NCBI GenBank assembly: GCA_013152765.1 | Contig: JAADFT010000011.1 | Location: forward strand, 1 to 10,573 | From: Calditrichota bacterium | GTDB lineage: Bacteria > Zhuqueibacterota > Zhuqueibacteria > Oleimicrobiales > Geothermoviventaceae | DNA length: 10,573 bases | Reading direction: 5' to 3' | Shown: positions 1 through 7,785 of the stretch, one piece after another | How the letters are laid out: each line of letters begins with the position of its first letter | How positions within the stretch are numbered: position 1 is the first letter of the stretch | Position numbers and translations under genes: made by a program | Notes under the pieces: generated by a model | The model's database searches: none | What the model was told of the DNA's origin: nothing | What the model saw: only the letters and a program-made list of their open reading frames with translations

Positions 1-1129
1 ACGCCACCACGATCCGCTGCTGGATTTCCGGAGCCTCCGGCGCGTAAGGGTACAGAGAGAGCAAAACCTTGTAGGCTTCGATCGCCTTCGCGAATTCCTC
101 TTTCTCGTCGAAGTAGGCATCGCCAATGCGCTTGATGATCTTGAAACCGTAGTTTCGGTCTCCAATGTCTTTCAGGAACTGCGCCGCCCGCTCGGGCCCA
201 CCGAAGTCCATGAAACTGAGACCGATGTACTCGACCGATTCCGCCTGCAGGGCCGGGTTGCTGATTTCGTGCTCCGGATCGTGGCGGTTGGCCAGGTTGA
301 TGTCGTCCGCGAGCAGGGTGAAGTAGGCAATCGCGTTCGGGTAATCGCTGAGGCGGTAGTAACACCAGCCCAGCCGGTAAAGTGCTTCGTCGTAGCGAGG
401 CGTGTCGTGGAACGCGAGGATGCGTTTGTAGTACTCGATTGCTTTCTCGATCTGGTTCACCGGCGGGTTGAAGTAGTACTCGGCAATCCGCATCAGGGCC
501 TCCGGTGTGTACCGGGAGTGTGGAAACCGATCCACAAGCTGCTGGTACACTTCGAGAGCCTCCGCACGGCGCCCCTCATCCTCGGTGAGAAAGGCGATGT
601 TGTACAGGGCCGCGTCCACGTAGCGACTGTTCGGATGCTCTTCCAGAACCGCCCGGTACAGTTCCAGGGCGCGACTGTAGTCCTTTTGGGGCTCTTGCGG
701 TTCAACCGTGGTTTTCCCGGAGTCCAGCAGCGCAAGCTGGTGTTCGTACTCCTCCATGGCACGCTGGTACGCCTCCTGAGCCTCCTGGTAGTAAAACTCG
801 GCGAGGCGCATCAGCACCTTGTCCACCACCTTGCTCTCAGGATGCCGGTTCAGAAAGTCTTCGCCGCTCTGGATGCCCTTCTTGCGCAACAGGCGGATCT
901 CGTCCTGGAGCCGCGTGATCTCCTGACGGTAGAACTGCTGGTAGCGAAGCAGCTCCTCGGGCGAGAACGTCGCCAGAATGGAGTCGAGATGCGCCTTGTT
1001 GGACGTCAGCCGAATTGTGGAATCCGGAGCAGTGACGTCCGAGGCAGCCCGAGCAGTGCCAAGAGCCAGCAAGAAACCGACGAGTGCGGCAAACAGATAT
1101 CCGGCCAAACTACTGCGACTTCGATCCAT
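1..1129 (-). CDS. Exported TPR-repeat protein, C-terminus outside window
   Basis: Open reading frame from an ATG at 1129 to the window edge, 376 codons visible and no stop, so the C-terminus is missing. GGAG in GGAGCTG lies just before the ATG. Residues 1-28 form a Sec-type signal peptide: a basic start (MDRSRSS), a hydrophobic core (LFAALVGFLLALG) and a TARA-A cleavage-like site. Residues about 47-75 are charged and helical (EELLRYQQFY, RLQDEIRLLRKKG). From about residue 80 on, helical-pair repeats of TPR type follow, with motifs such as ALELYRAVLEEHPNSRYVDAALYNIA, ALEVYQQLVDRFPHSRYTPEALMRIAEYYF split across consecutive repeats. This spacing resembles YbgF/CpoB- and BamD-like periplasmic TPR proteins. 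The start overlaps the upstream TPR gene by 20 bp in another frame, implying one operon and probable translational coupling. Role inferred: periplasmic scaffold; partner unknown. The gene lies antisense to several long but spurious frames. Confidence 0.88.
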   Translation of the reverse strand, partial: MDRSRSSLAGYLFAALVGFLLALGTARAASDVTAPDSTIRLTSNKAHLDSILATFSPEELLRYQQFYRQEITRLQDEIRLLRKKGIQSGEDFLNRHPESKVVDKVLMRLAEFYYQEAQEAYQRAMEEYEHQLALLDSGKTTVEPQEPQKDYSRALELYRAVLEEHPNSRYVDAALYNIAFLTEDEGRRAEALEVYQQLVDRFPHSRYTPEALMRIAEYYFNPPVNQIEKAIEYYKRILAFHDTPRYDEALYRLGWCYYRLSDYPNAIAYFTLLADDINLANRHDPEHEISNPALQAESVEYIGLSFMDFGGPERAAQFLKDIGDRNYGFKIIKRIGDAYFDEKEEFAKAIEAYKVLLSLYPYAPEAPEIQQRIVVA

Positions 1130-4043
1130 CAGCTCCGTCGCCCTTGTCTTGTTTTTGCGGTTCATCCGTGGTGTTGGTCTGGTCCTTCGTCTCAGCCGGC
1201 ACTTCGGTCGTCTGTTTGTCAAAGTATTCGCTCTCGAAGTACTTTTCCTGGTCCTTCTTCGCTTCAGCGAGCTGAAGTTGCTGCCACTCGTACTCGAGTT
1301 GCTGGATTCGCCGCTGCAACTCGCGAAGATCAGCTTCCAGTTGCTCCTTACGCTGACGCAACAGCGTCCCCACAGCCTGAACGTAGTGCGAGTACTGCGA
1401 CATCTGGCGCTGGCGCTCCCGCAGCGAGGACAGAGCGATGTCGCTCATGCCGAAACCGGAGAAGTCCGCCCACTTGTTGAAATCCGCGTCGATCACGCGA
1501 ACATCCTGGCTTGCCAACCAGCCGCGCACCTGGCTCAGGTTCTTACCAACGTCGCTGAGCTGCTCCACCCAGTACTCGCTTTCGAAAGCAACGTCGTGCA
1601 CGCCGAGTTCTTTCGCCCGCTTCCGCAGGGAATCCATCTGGGCGCGGATGCTCCACAGTGCAGCGGTCTCGCGCGCCGATTCTTCGCGAAGCGAGTCGAG
1701 CAGCGCTGCTTCGTAGCGCGACGTGGCTTCCCGCAGCGCAAGCGGGTAGTCCACGAACTGGTTGACGCGTGTGATGTTGCGGTCGGCCTGGTAGGTTTCC
1801 AGCGCCCGGAGCAGACGATGCTCTACCCGGTCCGCCTTGTGCACCACGTCTTTGCGACCCAGCTTCCGCGCAGCAAGGGCCAGTTTTTCAGCCTGTTCCA
1901 TCAGGTGGAACATCTTCAGACGTTCGTTGTCGAACTCTTCCATCATGCGAGCCCCGAAGCTTCCCGGATGCTCGAGCAGCCAGAGCGCGAATTCCGTTTG
2001 ATCTTTCGCCTCCAGGAGTTTCGGGTACAGGTTAGCATCGCCGCGCTCGATGATCGTTCGCTCCAGGCTGTCCAGCTCCACCTGCATCGAGGCCAGAATC
2101 TTCCGTTCCCTGGCGTACTCGCGAGCCAAATCTTCCACTCGCCGAGCATTGGCGACGAACCGAAGGGCCTCGAGAGCTTCGTCCTTCTTGCCAATGATTC
2201 GTTTGCAATGCGCTTCCAGCACAAGCGCTTCGTACGTGTACTGCGACTGCACGTACTGGTTGCCAAGCTTTTCGGCCGGACCGATGGCCCCCTGGTAGTC
2301 TCCCATTTTCAGTCTGGCCCAAGCTTCGCCCAGCAAAGCCTCGTCGTAGCCAGGAAAATCCTCGGAGACCGATTCGAAATACTTGACCGCCTGCTCCATG
2401 TCGCCTTCCTGGAAAGCGATCAACCCCAGTTTTACCAACGAGGCATTTGCCAGCATGGCCTCGAAGTAGCCCCGGCCCGGCTTGTTCTTGTAGGCAGCGA
2501 TTTCGCTGAACACTCGCTTGGCACTCTCGTTCCCCTCGAGGCTCACCAGGGCAACGCCGAGCACGAATTTGGCCCGCAACGCCAGGCGCGACTTTTTGGG
2601 TACCTGTTCGAGAGCCGATTTTGCAGCCAGAGCGTCGCCGTTTTCCAGGTACCACAAACCGGCCAGGAAGAAACCAGTCGCCCGGTCCTCCCGAGAGAGC
2701 TTTGCAGCCGACATTTCCAGGGCTTTTGTCGCCGCGTCCACGTCTACATCCACGCCCAAATGAGCCATGGTAAGCAAACGCACAGCGGCCAACCCGGCGT
2801 ACTCGTTCGGTTCTGCCCGCTGCATTAGCTTTTCGTACTCCCGAGCCGCTTCGTCGTAGCGCTGCATCGCGTACAAACACTCGGCGTGGTAGTAGCGCGT
2901 CGGCGTCAGGTCGAAACCCCAACCCTCGTAACACGACAGAACGTGGTTGAAATGCAGCTCGGCCAGGGCAAAACGCTGCGCAGCGTAGGCCTCGACCCCC
3001 GCTTCCAGTGCCCGTTTGAGCATGCGCTCGCGTTCCTTCGGCGTAGCGGTCTCGATCAACTTGCGGTAGATGACCTCGTAGAACGTGGCGTCGGCTTCGT
3101 GCTCGGCCCACTGAAGCTTCTTCCACTCCTCGATGAAATCGCTGAGTTTGACCTTCTCGGAGTGGGAAAACAGCTTGTAGCCGAACGCCTCCAGCACCCG
3201 CTCATCCAGACCACTGATGATTGAGCCCTTAGCCTGGTTGATCAGGGGGATCAAATCCGGAGCAACCTGCTCTGCTTTGACTGCCAGATCATCGAGCTGG
3301 TAAAGAACACGCACCAGTTTGCTCAGCTCGGCCATGTACTCGTTCACCACGTCCCTGTCCACGGGAGCGCTCTCGCCCCACTGGGTCACGGCGCTCATCA
3401 GCGTGGCTTCGGCCGTCTCAATGTCGGGCACGAGATCGTAGCGGCCGAGTTCGTTGGCCCGTCTGCGCAGCGCCTCGAGCTGGTTGTAATCCCTGATGAT
3501 CTGGTCCATCTCCTGATTCATGCGGCGCAGGAGTTTCAACCGCCGCTCAAGATCCGCTGACTGCCACTCGCCGTCCAGCGCCCGCGAGATCCTCTCGCGC
3601 ACGTCCCTGATCGCCCACACCAGGTCCAGACGCCGTTTTGCGCGGGCCTCGCGTTCCAGGCCGTCGAGTTGCTTGGCCACATTCAGCAAGCCGTTGAGTT
3701 CCTGGTCGTAGGCGTTCGTCAGGCTGTCGGCGAAGTGGTACACCAGGTCGAAGCCGACCTTCGACCGCTCCCAGCCGTCTACGCCGCGGGCTTGCAGCTC
3801 GTCGTGGATCTGTTGCACAAGGTCCCAGAGGAAGTACTCCTTCCGGGACAGATCGTCGACAAAAGGCTGCGCCAGCCGATTCAGGTAGGCCCTTTTGACC
3901 TGCTGAAACTTCGGTGTCGGGCCTTCGTGGAGCCAGAGAACGCGTTTCGGATTTGGGAAAGTCACGCCCGTAAGCGTCAGGAGGCTCAAGACAACGGCGG
4001 CAGCCGGAAGGGATCTGTTGCGAAGCAAGGTTGCTGTCCTCAT
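1110..4043 (-). CDS. Large exported TPR and coiled-coil protein
   Basis: A 977-residue protein from the ATG at 4043. A GTG at 4073 would add ten residues, but the ATG has an AGGGA-type ribosome site in AAGGGACGA just before it and gives a normal signal peptide: MRTATLLRNR, then a hydrophobic AAAVVLSLLTLTG core. After cleavage the chain is almost wholly helical. Residues about 45-330 contain charged helices and coiled-coil stretches. About 340-640 holds a TPR array (visible units include RYYHAECLYAMQRYDEAAREY, DMEQAVKYFESVSEDFPGYDEA). About 640-930 is more coiled coil, ending in a strong heptad-like segment (LRQRKEQLEADLRELQRRIQ). The last 40 residues are a polar, low-complexity tail rich in D, K, Q and T. 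The stop overlaps the next TPR gene by 20 bp. Likely an envelope scaffold acting with that partner; no enzymatic motif is visible and I do not recognise a named family. Confidence 0.9.
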   Translation of the reverse strand: MRTATLLRNRSLPAAAVVLSLLTLTGVTFPNPKRVLWLHEGPTPKFQQVKRAYLNRLAQPFVDDLSRKEYFLWDLVQQIHDELQARGVDGWERSKVGFDLVYHFADSLTNAYDQELNGLLNVAKQLDGLEREARAKRRLDLVWAIRDVRERISRALDGEWQSADLERRLKLLRRMNQEMDQIIRDYNQLEALRRRANELGRYDLVPDIETAEATLMSAVTQWGESAPVDRDVVNEYMAELSKLVRVLYQLDDLAVKAEQVAPDLIPLINQAKGSIISGLDERVLEAFGYKLFSHSEKVKLSDFIEEWKKLQWAEHEADATFYEVIYRKLIETATPKERERMLKRALEAGVEAYAAQRFALAELHFNHVLSCYEGWGFDLTPTRYYHAECLYAMQRYDEAAREYEKLMQRAEPNEYAGLAAVRLLTMAHLGVDVDVDAATKALEMSAAKLSREDRATGFFLAGLWYLENGDALAAKSALEQVPKKSRLALRAKFVLGVALVSLEGNESAKRVFSEIAAYKNKPGRGYFEAMLANASLVKLGLIAFQEGDMEQAVKYFESVSEDFPGYDEALLGEAWARLKMGDYQGAIGPAEKLGNQYVQSQYTYEALVLEAHCKRIIGKKDEALEALRFVANARRVEDLAREYARERKILASMQVELDSLERTIIERGDANLYPKLLEAKDQTEFALWLLEHPGSFGARMMEEFDNERLKMFHLMEQAEKLALAARKLGRKDVVHKADRVEHRLLRALETYQADRNITRVNQFVDYPLALREATSRYEAALLDSLREESARETAALWSIRAQMDSLRKRAKELGVHDVAFESEYWVEQLSDVGKNLSQVRGWLASQDVRVIDADFNKWADFSGFGMSDIALSSLRERQRQMSQYSHYVQAVGTLLRQRKEQLEADLRELQRRIQQLEYEWQQLQLAEAKKDQEKYFESEYFDKQTTEVPAETKDQTNTTDEPQKQDKGDGADGSKSQ

Positions 4044-4356
4044 TCGTCCCTTTCCCTTGCGTTCCAGGGGCACGTTTCAACTGCAGTTAAGTCGCGTCTC
4101 TACACACCTGCCACGAAAGGCAACCCAACGTCACAGATGATGCTCCGTTCACGGGTTTCGAGGTGCAGGGAAGAGACTCAAACTAATAATCGACGATGGG
4201 AGGTGAAACATTAGGTAGGTTGTCATTGGGTGTCAGGCTTGCCGGGATGCCTTGCAAACCAGGTCTGCCGTTTTCGTTTGCGAGTCCAAGCCGCAGTTTG
4301 TACCTTTGGCTTAACAGAGCAAACGCAGACAGGGAACAACCGCTGGGAGAGGTGAA
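4044..4356. other. Divergent intergenic region between the TPR operon and the barrel gene
   Basis: About 313 bp between two diverging starts, so it should hold promoters for both. I see no convincing small gene. For the plus-strand gene there is a weak sigma70-like pair (TTGCGA 4278-4283, 17-bp spacer, TACCTT 4301-4306). No clear promoter is visible for the TPR operon. A Shine-Dalgarno-like GGGAGGTGAAAC at 4198-4209 is followed by no usable start codon. A 6-bp inverted repeat (GCAAAC/GTTTGC) sits near 4254-4281. Confidence 0.5.
4278..4306 (+). promoter_or_regulatory. Weak sigma70-like promoter candidate for the barrel gene
   Basis: TTGCGA (four of six matches to the -35 consensus), a 17-bp spacer, then TACCTT (three of six to the -10). 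This would place the transcript start near 4314, about 43 bp before the ATG at 4357. The match is weak and in GC-rich DNA could be chance. Confidence 0.22.
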
Positions 4357-5394
4357 ATGGCGACAGGAATGATTACCGGCTGGAGTTACTTCGGCGTGCG
4401 CAACCCTCGCCACGTGGCCACGGATCTGGACGACATGCTCAGGCACAACGCCAACGCGGTACTCTTCACCGTATCCGAAGAAGACAACGCATTCTACCGC
4501 GACACAATGCGGCAGCTGGTGGCGTTGGCCCACGAGCGGGACATGACCGTGTACATGAATCCGTGGGCCTACGGCGGTGTTTTCGGCGGAGAGGCTTTCT
4601 CGGGCTTCCTACCCCGCCATCCGGAGGCAATGCAAATCGATTCCAAAGGGGATCCCGTTCCGGCCGCGTGTCTGAACAACCGCACTTTCCGCGACTACCT
4701 GTTCGAATGGATCGAGACGGTTGCCTTCTGTGGTGCCGACGTGGCCATGTGGGACGAACCGCACTTCTTCATCTTCGGGTGGGACGAACTCTTTGCGGCC
4801 AAGCGGGACCGCTGGACGTGTCGCTGCCAGACCTGTCAGACCGCGTTCGAGGCGCGGTTCGGTCACAAAATGCCTCACGAGATGACGCCCGAAGTCCGAC
4901 AGTTTCGGCATGAATCGATTGTGAACTTCCTGGATGAAATGACAACTCGCGCCAAAGCGCGGGGACTGAAGAACTCGATTTGCATTCTTCCGTTCACGTT
5001 CAACCTGGACGACGGGGTTGAAAATCTGGAAGACATTTTCCGTCTGCCGAGTCTCGACATCCTGGCTACCGATCCCTACTGGGATCGCGAACACGGCGAC
5101 GACTGGGTGCGCGAGCACTACACCCGCAACGCTGAGATCCTGGTGGAAAACGCGCAAAAGTTCGGGGTGGAGCCGGAAATCTGGATCAAGAATTTCAAAA
5201 TCGCCAGCGGGCAGGAGCACCTGGTTGAGCTGGCAACGGAAATCGGCTTCGACGCAGGCATCCGGCGCATCCTCGCCTGGAGCTACCTGGGATCCGCCTA
5301 CATGAGCAGCCTGCGAAGCGACAACCCCCTCCAGGTGTACGAACGTCAGGCCAAGGCCTTCCAGGTGTGCCATCAGAAAGCCGAGCGAGGCTGA
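4357..5394 (+). CDS. Cytoplasmic TIM-barrel, glycoside-hydrolase-like protein
   Basis: 345 residues; GAGAGGTGAA stands just before the ATG. No signal peptide or membrane segment, so probably cytoplasmic. The sequence reads as an alternating beta/alpha barrel: an N-terminal GWSYFG strand, NANAVLFTVS near 31-40, MTVYMNPWAYGG near 63-74, ADVAMWDEPHFF near 127-138, SICILPFTF near 207-215, DILATDPYW near 234-242, EIWIKNF near 274-280 and ILAWSYLG near 305-312. DEP at 133-135 sits where clan-A hydrolases carry the acid/base, making E134 the best catalytic candidate. C155, C157 and C160 (CxCxxC) plus C105 resemble the four-cysteine zinc site of GH42 beta-galactosidases. Length is that of a bare barrel, about half a GH42 enzyme. 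The gene stands alone, with a terminator 62 bp after the stop. Substrate unknown; a non-hydrolytic barrel is possible. Confidence 0.85.
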   Translation: MATGMITGWSYFGVRNPRHVATDLDDMLRHNANAVLFTVSEEDNAFYRDTMRQLVALAHERDMTVYMNPWAYGGVFGGEAFSGFLPRHPEAMQIDSKGDPVPAACLNNRTFRDYLFEWIETVAFCGADVAMWDEPHFFIFGWDELFAAKRDRWTCRCQTCQTAFEARFGHKMPHEMTPEVRQFRHESIVNFLDEMTTRAKARGLKNSICILPFTFNLDDGVENLEDIFRLPSLDILATDPYWDREHGDDWVREHYTRNAEILVENAQKFGVEPEIWIKNFKIASGQEHLVELATEIGFDAGIRRILAWSYLGSAYMSSLRSDNPLQVYERQAKAFQVCHQKAERG

Positions 5395-5455
5395 GAACAG
5401 GCTCGCAGGTTTCCCCGATCTGGCCGTCGGACATTCCAGAAAGCTGGTCAAAGCA

Positions 5456-5490
5456 GGCCGTCGTCCGAATTTTCGGATGACGGCCTTTTT
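5456..5490 (+). terminator. Strong intrinsic terminator after the barrel gene
   Basis: Near-perfect hairpin: the arm beginning GGCCGTCGTCCGA pairs with TCGGATGACGGCC (13 bp, one G-U) around a four-base loop, and is followed directly by TTTTT at 5486-5490. It lies 62 bp past the stop at 5394. On the minus strand the hairpin is followed by TGCTTTG, so it is at best a weak terminator for the convergent antiporter gene. The rest of the 5395-5613 spacer shows nothing else. Confidence 0.9.
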
Positions 5491-5613
5491 GCGTACCCGA
5501 AAATACAGCGACGCACGAAGCGCCCGGCGTACCACGGGACTCGCGCGAGCAGAGCACCCAGTTCCTTTGGACTCCCTCCGTCTTCTGCTTCGCTCCTGAC
5601 ACTCACCCCCAGC

Positions 5614-7542
5614 TCACACAGGTCTCCCCACAAAACGCAGGAAACTGGCCAAAATTAACGTTCCACCGACGATTCCCACCCAGGGCGAGACACCGAAAGC
5701 CGCCGGGACGTAGCCCAGCAGAGCCGCCACACCAGCCACCAGGAGCGCGTAAGGCATTTGCGTGCGGACGTGGTCGATGTGATCCGCAGCGGAGGCCATC
5801 GAGGACATGATGGTTGTGTCGGAAATCGGCGAACAGTGGTCTCCAAACACGCTGCCGGAGAGGACCGCACCGATCGTGCCCAGCAAAACGGTGTCCGTAG
5901 GTCCCGCTGCCAGTCCCTGCGCCGAAGCCAGCTTGTCCGCCATGGGCACAACAATTGGAATGAGAATCGCCATCGTTGCCCACGAGGTCCCGGTGGAGAA
6001 ACTCACAAAAGCGGCCACAACGAACGTCAGCACGGGCAGCAATCGGGCGGAAAGGAATTTGCCCGCCCAGTGAATCACGAAGTCGGCCGTGTGCAGGTCC
6101 TGACACACTTTTCCGATCGACCAGGCCAGCACCAGGATGACCATCGCCAGCACCATCGCACGCGCTCCGGCGAGCCAGGCCTCCAGGGCCTTGCCGAGGC
6201 TCAGGATACGCTGGCTCACCGCGAGCAGAATCGCTGTCAGCGCGGCGGAGAACGAAGCCCACATCAGCACGTCAAACGAATCCGCGGCGCCGAAGACCTC
6301 GCCGAGCCTCGCGCCCGCTGCCTGCGCCCCAAGAGCCATCCGCCCACTGACGTAGAGCCCGCCGACGGTAACGACAATCATGACCGCAACCGGCAGGAAC
6401 GCGTTCAACCAGCGCAGGGGCACGTCGCCGTCGGACACACCGTCCAGAGCGGCGGCGTCGGAAATGGGCTGCGCGCAATCTCGCAGCGCCTTTCCGTGGT
6501 GCACGGCCCGGTACTCGGCCTTCCACATGGGCCCAAAGTCGCGAAGCATCCAGCCGACGAGCGCCACAAACAGGATGGCCAGGATGCTGTAAAACGAGTA
6601 GGGAATCGAGCGCAGGAAGGTGACGTAGGCGTCGGCGCGAAGTCCGATCGCCTCAAACGCCGAGTCGATGAGCCCAACCTGGAAACCGACCCAGGTAGAA
6701 ATCAGCGCGATCGAGGCCACCGGCGCCGCGGTGCTGTCCACGATGTAGCTCAGCTTCTCCCTCGAAACGCGCATCCGATCCGTGAACGGACGCATGGTGT
6801 TGCCCACGACCAGCGTGTTGGCGTAGTCGTCGAAGAAAATGAACACCCCGAGCGCCCAGGTGGCGAGCTGCGCGCCACGTCGTCCTTTCGCCCAGCGGCT
6901 CACCATTTCCACAATGCCCTGCGTACCACCCGCCTTCGAAATGACGCCGACCATTCCGCCGAGCGTCATGCTGAACATCACGATGGCGGCGTGATCCGGG
7001 TCAGCCAGTGCCTGGATGAGGTAGTGATCGAGAGCGTGCAGAAGGCCAGCGAGCGGGTTGAGGTCGAATACAAACGTGGCACCCAGCCACACACCGGCGA
7101 AAAGGGCAACAATCACCTGCCGCGCCCACAGGGCCAGGCCAATGGCGAGCAGGGGCGGCAACAGACTCACCCAGCCCGGCAGGACGAAAGCTTCCTGCTG
7201 AACCTCCGCACCCGGAATCCTGGCTTCGACGCGCTGTCGACCGTGTTCGAGAAAAACCACGTCCCGAACCCCGGCAGTGCCGTTCTTCAGGACAACTGAG
7301 TCCAGCGCCGCCACTTCGCCGTTTCGGTTGTACACCCAGAAACCGGAAAGCCTCACAATCGCTCGTTCCCGCAACCCTTGCCCGGAAGAATCTACAGCGC
7401 CGACCTCGAGCGTAAAGGGGACACCACTCAGAGCGGGTTTGGGGAAATCGAGCTTCAGCCTGACCTGACCCGCAGACAAAACGGGGAGGAGAAAAAGCGA
7501 GAGCGAAATCGCTGACAGGAAGCGTAACCGGCGCATGTGCAT
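5614..7542 (-). CDS. NhaC-family Na+/H+ antiporter with exported N-terminal domain
   Basis: 642 residues from the ATG at 7542, preceded by GGGTGACATC; a second ATG two codons in is equally usable. Residues 1-24 are a signal peptide (basic RRLRF, then LSAISLSLFLLPVLSAG). Residues about 27-120 are beta-rich (KLDFPKPALSGVPFTLEVGA, AIVRLSGFWV, VRDVVFLEHGRQRVEARI) and look like one Ig-like extracytoplasmic domain. From about 123 a polytopic membrane protein follows, with roughly ten to twelve hydrophobic segments. Family motifs are clear: FFDDYANTLVVGN near 236-248, REKLSYIVDSTAAPVASIA near 261-279, FSTGTSWATMAILIP near 515-529 and GDHCSPISDTTIMSS near 567-581. It should exchange cytoplasmic Na+ for H+ at the inner membrane. 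NhaC proteins are usually 450-520 residues, so the extra length is the N-terminal domain. It is divergent from the HAL2-type gene. Related COG1757 members may move other substrates, so the ion is inferred. Confidence 0.92.
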   Translation of the reverse strand: MHMRRLRFLSAISLSLFLLPVLSAGQVRLKLDFPKPALSGVPFTLEVGAVDSSGQGLRERAIVRLSGFWVYNRNGEVAALDSVVLKNGTAGVRDVVFLEHGRQRVEARIPGAEVQQEAFVLPGWVSLLPPLLAIGLALWARQVIVALFAGVWLGATFVFDLNPLAGLLHALDHYLIQALADPDHAAIVMFSMTLGGMVGVISKAGGTQGIVEMVSRWAKGRRGAQLATWALGVFIFFDDYANTLVVGNTMRPFTDRMRVSREKLSYIVDSTAAPVASIALISTWVGFQVGLIDSAFEAIGLRADAYVTFLRSIPYSFYSILAILFVALVGWMLRDFGPMWKAEYRAVHHGKALRDCAQPISDAAALDGVSDGDVPLRWLNAFLPVAVMIVVTVGGLYVSGRMALGAQAAGARLGEVFGAADSFDVLMWASFSAALTAILLAVSQRILSLGKALEAWLAGARAMVLAMVILVLAWSIGKVCQDLHTADFVIHWAGKFLSARLLPVLTFVVAAFVSFSTGTSWATMAILIPIVVPMADKLASAQGLAAGPTDTVLLGTIGAVLSGSVFGDHCSPISDTTIMSSMASAADHIDHVRTQMPYALLVAGVAALLGYVPAAFGVSPWVGIVGGTLILASFLRFVGRPV

Positions 7543-7592
7543 GATGTCACCCAGTGTGTCTGGATTTGCTTACAGCAGCGTTTGTCCGAACC

Positions 7593-7621
7593 AAAATAAT
7601 CACTGGGCGCAGCAAAAACAA
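7593..7621 (-). promoter_or_regulatory. Candidate sigma70-like promoter for the antiporter gene
   Basis: Read on the minus strand: TTGTTT (7621-7616), exactly 17 bp, then TATTTT (7598-7593). This predicts a transcript start near 7586 and a leader of about 44 nt to the ATG at 7542. The -10 matches four of six positions and the -35 three of six. Its position inside the inverted repeat is the main support. Confidence 0.35.
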
Positions 7622-7625
7622 ACGC
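7609..7625. repeat. 17-bp exact direct repeat, copy 1
   Basis: GCAGCAAAAACAAACGC, identical to 9864-9880 and in the same orientation, with mismatches immediately outside both ends. This copy is 67-83 bp upstream of the antiporter start and includes the candidate -35 and most of the right arm of the inverted repeat. Confidence 0.7.
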
Positions 7626-7684
7626 TAATGCGCAGCCTGCACAGGTCGAATTGGCGGAATCGGTACGCCAGGACCCGCCACGCC

Positions 7685-7713
7685 TTGCTTTTCTCGCTCA
7701 ATTTCCCTAACGT
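7685..7713 (+). promoter_or_regulatory. Very weak promoter candidate for the HAL2-type gene
   Basis: TTGCTT at 7685-7690, a 17-bp spacer, then TAACGT at 7708-7713. Each hexamer matches only three of six consensus positions. It would start transcription near 7720, about 65 bp before the ATG at 7786. Listed because nothing better is visible in the gap. Confidence 0.18.
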
Positions 7714-7785
7714 CCCCACCACGCGGGGCAGCTCGCCGAAAAAGCTGCTTCCGGAAACGAAACGCAGTCAACCAGGGGAGAAAAC

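Larger units (their letters stand above)
7577..7626. repeat. 9-bp perfect inverted repeat, candidate operator
   Basis: AGCGTTTGT at 7577-7585 and its exact reverse complement ACAAACGCT at 7618-7626, separated by 32 bp. It lies between the divergent antiporter and HAL2-type genes. The right arm overlaps the candidate -35 of the antiporter promoter and the left arm falls at its expected transcript start, the layout expected of a repressor site. It could also act as an RNA stem or be chance. Confidence 0.45.

Noticed and set aside
978..2828. A 616-codon open frame on the plus strand opposite the TPR gene
   Set aside because: It is antisense to a clearly real signal-peptide and TPR protein, has no ribosome site or recognisable domain, and its His/Arg/Leu/Val-rich composition is what a reversed GC-rich gene gives.
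4044..4073. GTG start at 4073 for the large TPR protein
   Set aside because: It adds ten charged residues before the signal peptide and has no good ribosome site; the ATG at 4043 has one and gives a normal signal sequence.
4198..4212. A second Shine-Dalgarno-like GGGAGGTGAAAC upstream of the barrel gene, resembling the true site at 4345-4356
   Set aside because: It is followed by ATT AGG TAG with no usable start or open frame, so no upstream peptide is supported.
5758..7299. A 513-codon open frame on the plus strand opposite the antiporter gene
   Set aside because: The product is extremely rich in Arg, His, Gln and Gly with no hydrophobic core, typical of a reverse complement of a membrane protein gene. 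The minus-strand NhaC motifs are unambiguous.
7649..7675. A tRNA-Leu-like D-arm sequence (TGGCGGAATCGGTACGC) in the gap before the HAL2-type gene
   Set aside because: The D-arm resemblance is real, but there is no matching acceptor stem, anticodon arm or T arm downstream and no CCA end. At most a tRNA fragment, more likely chance.
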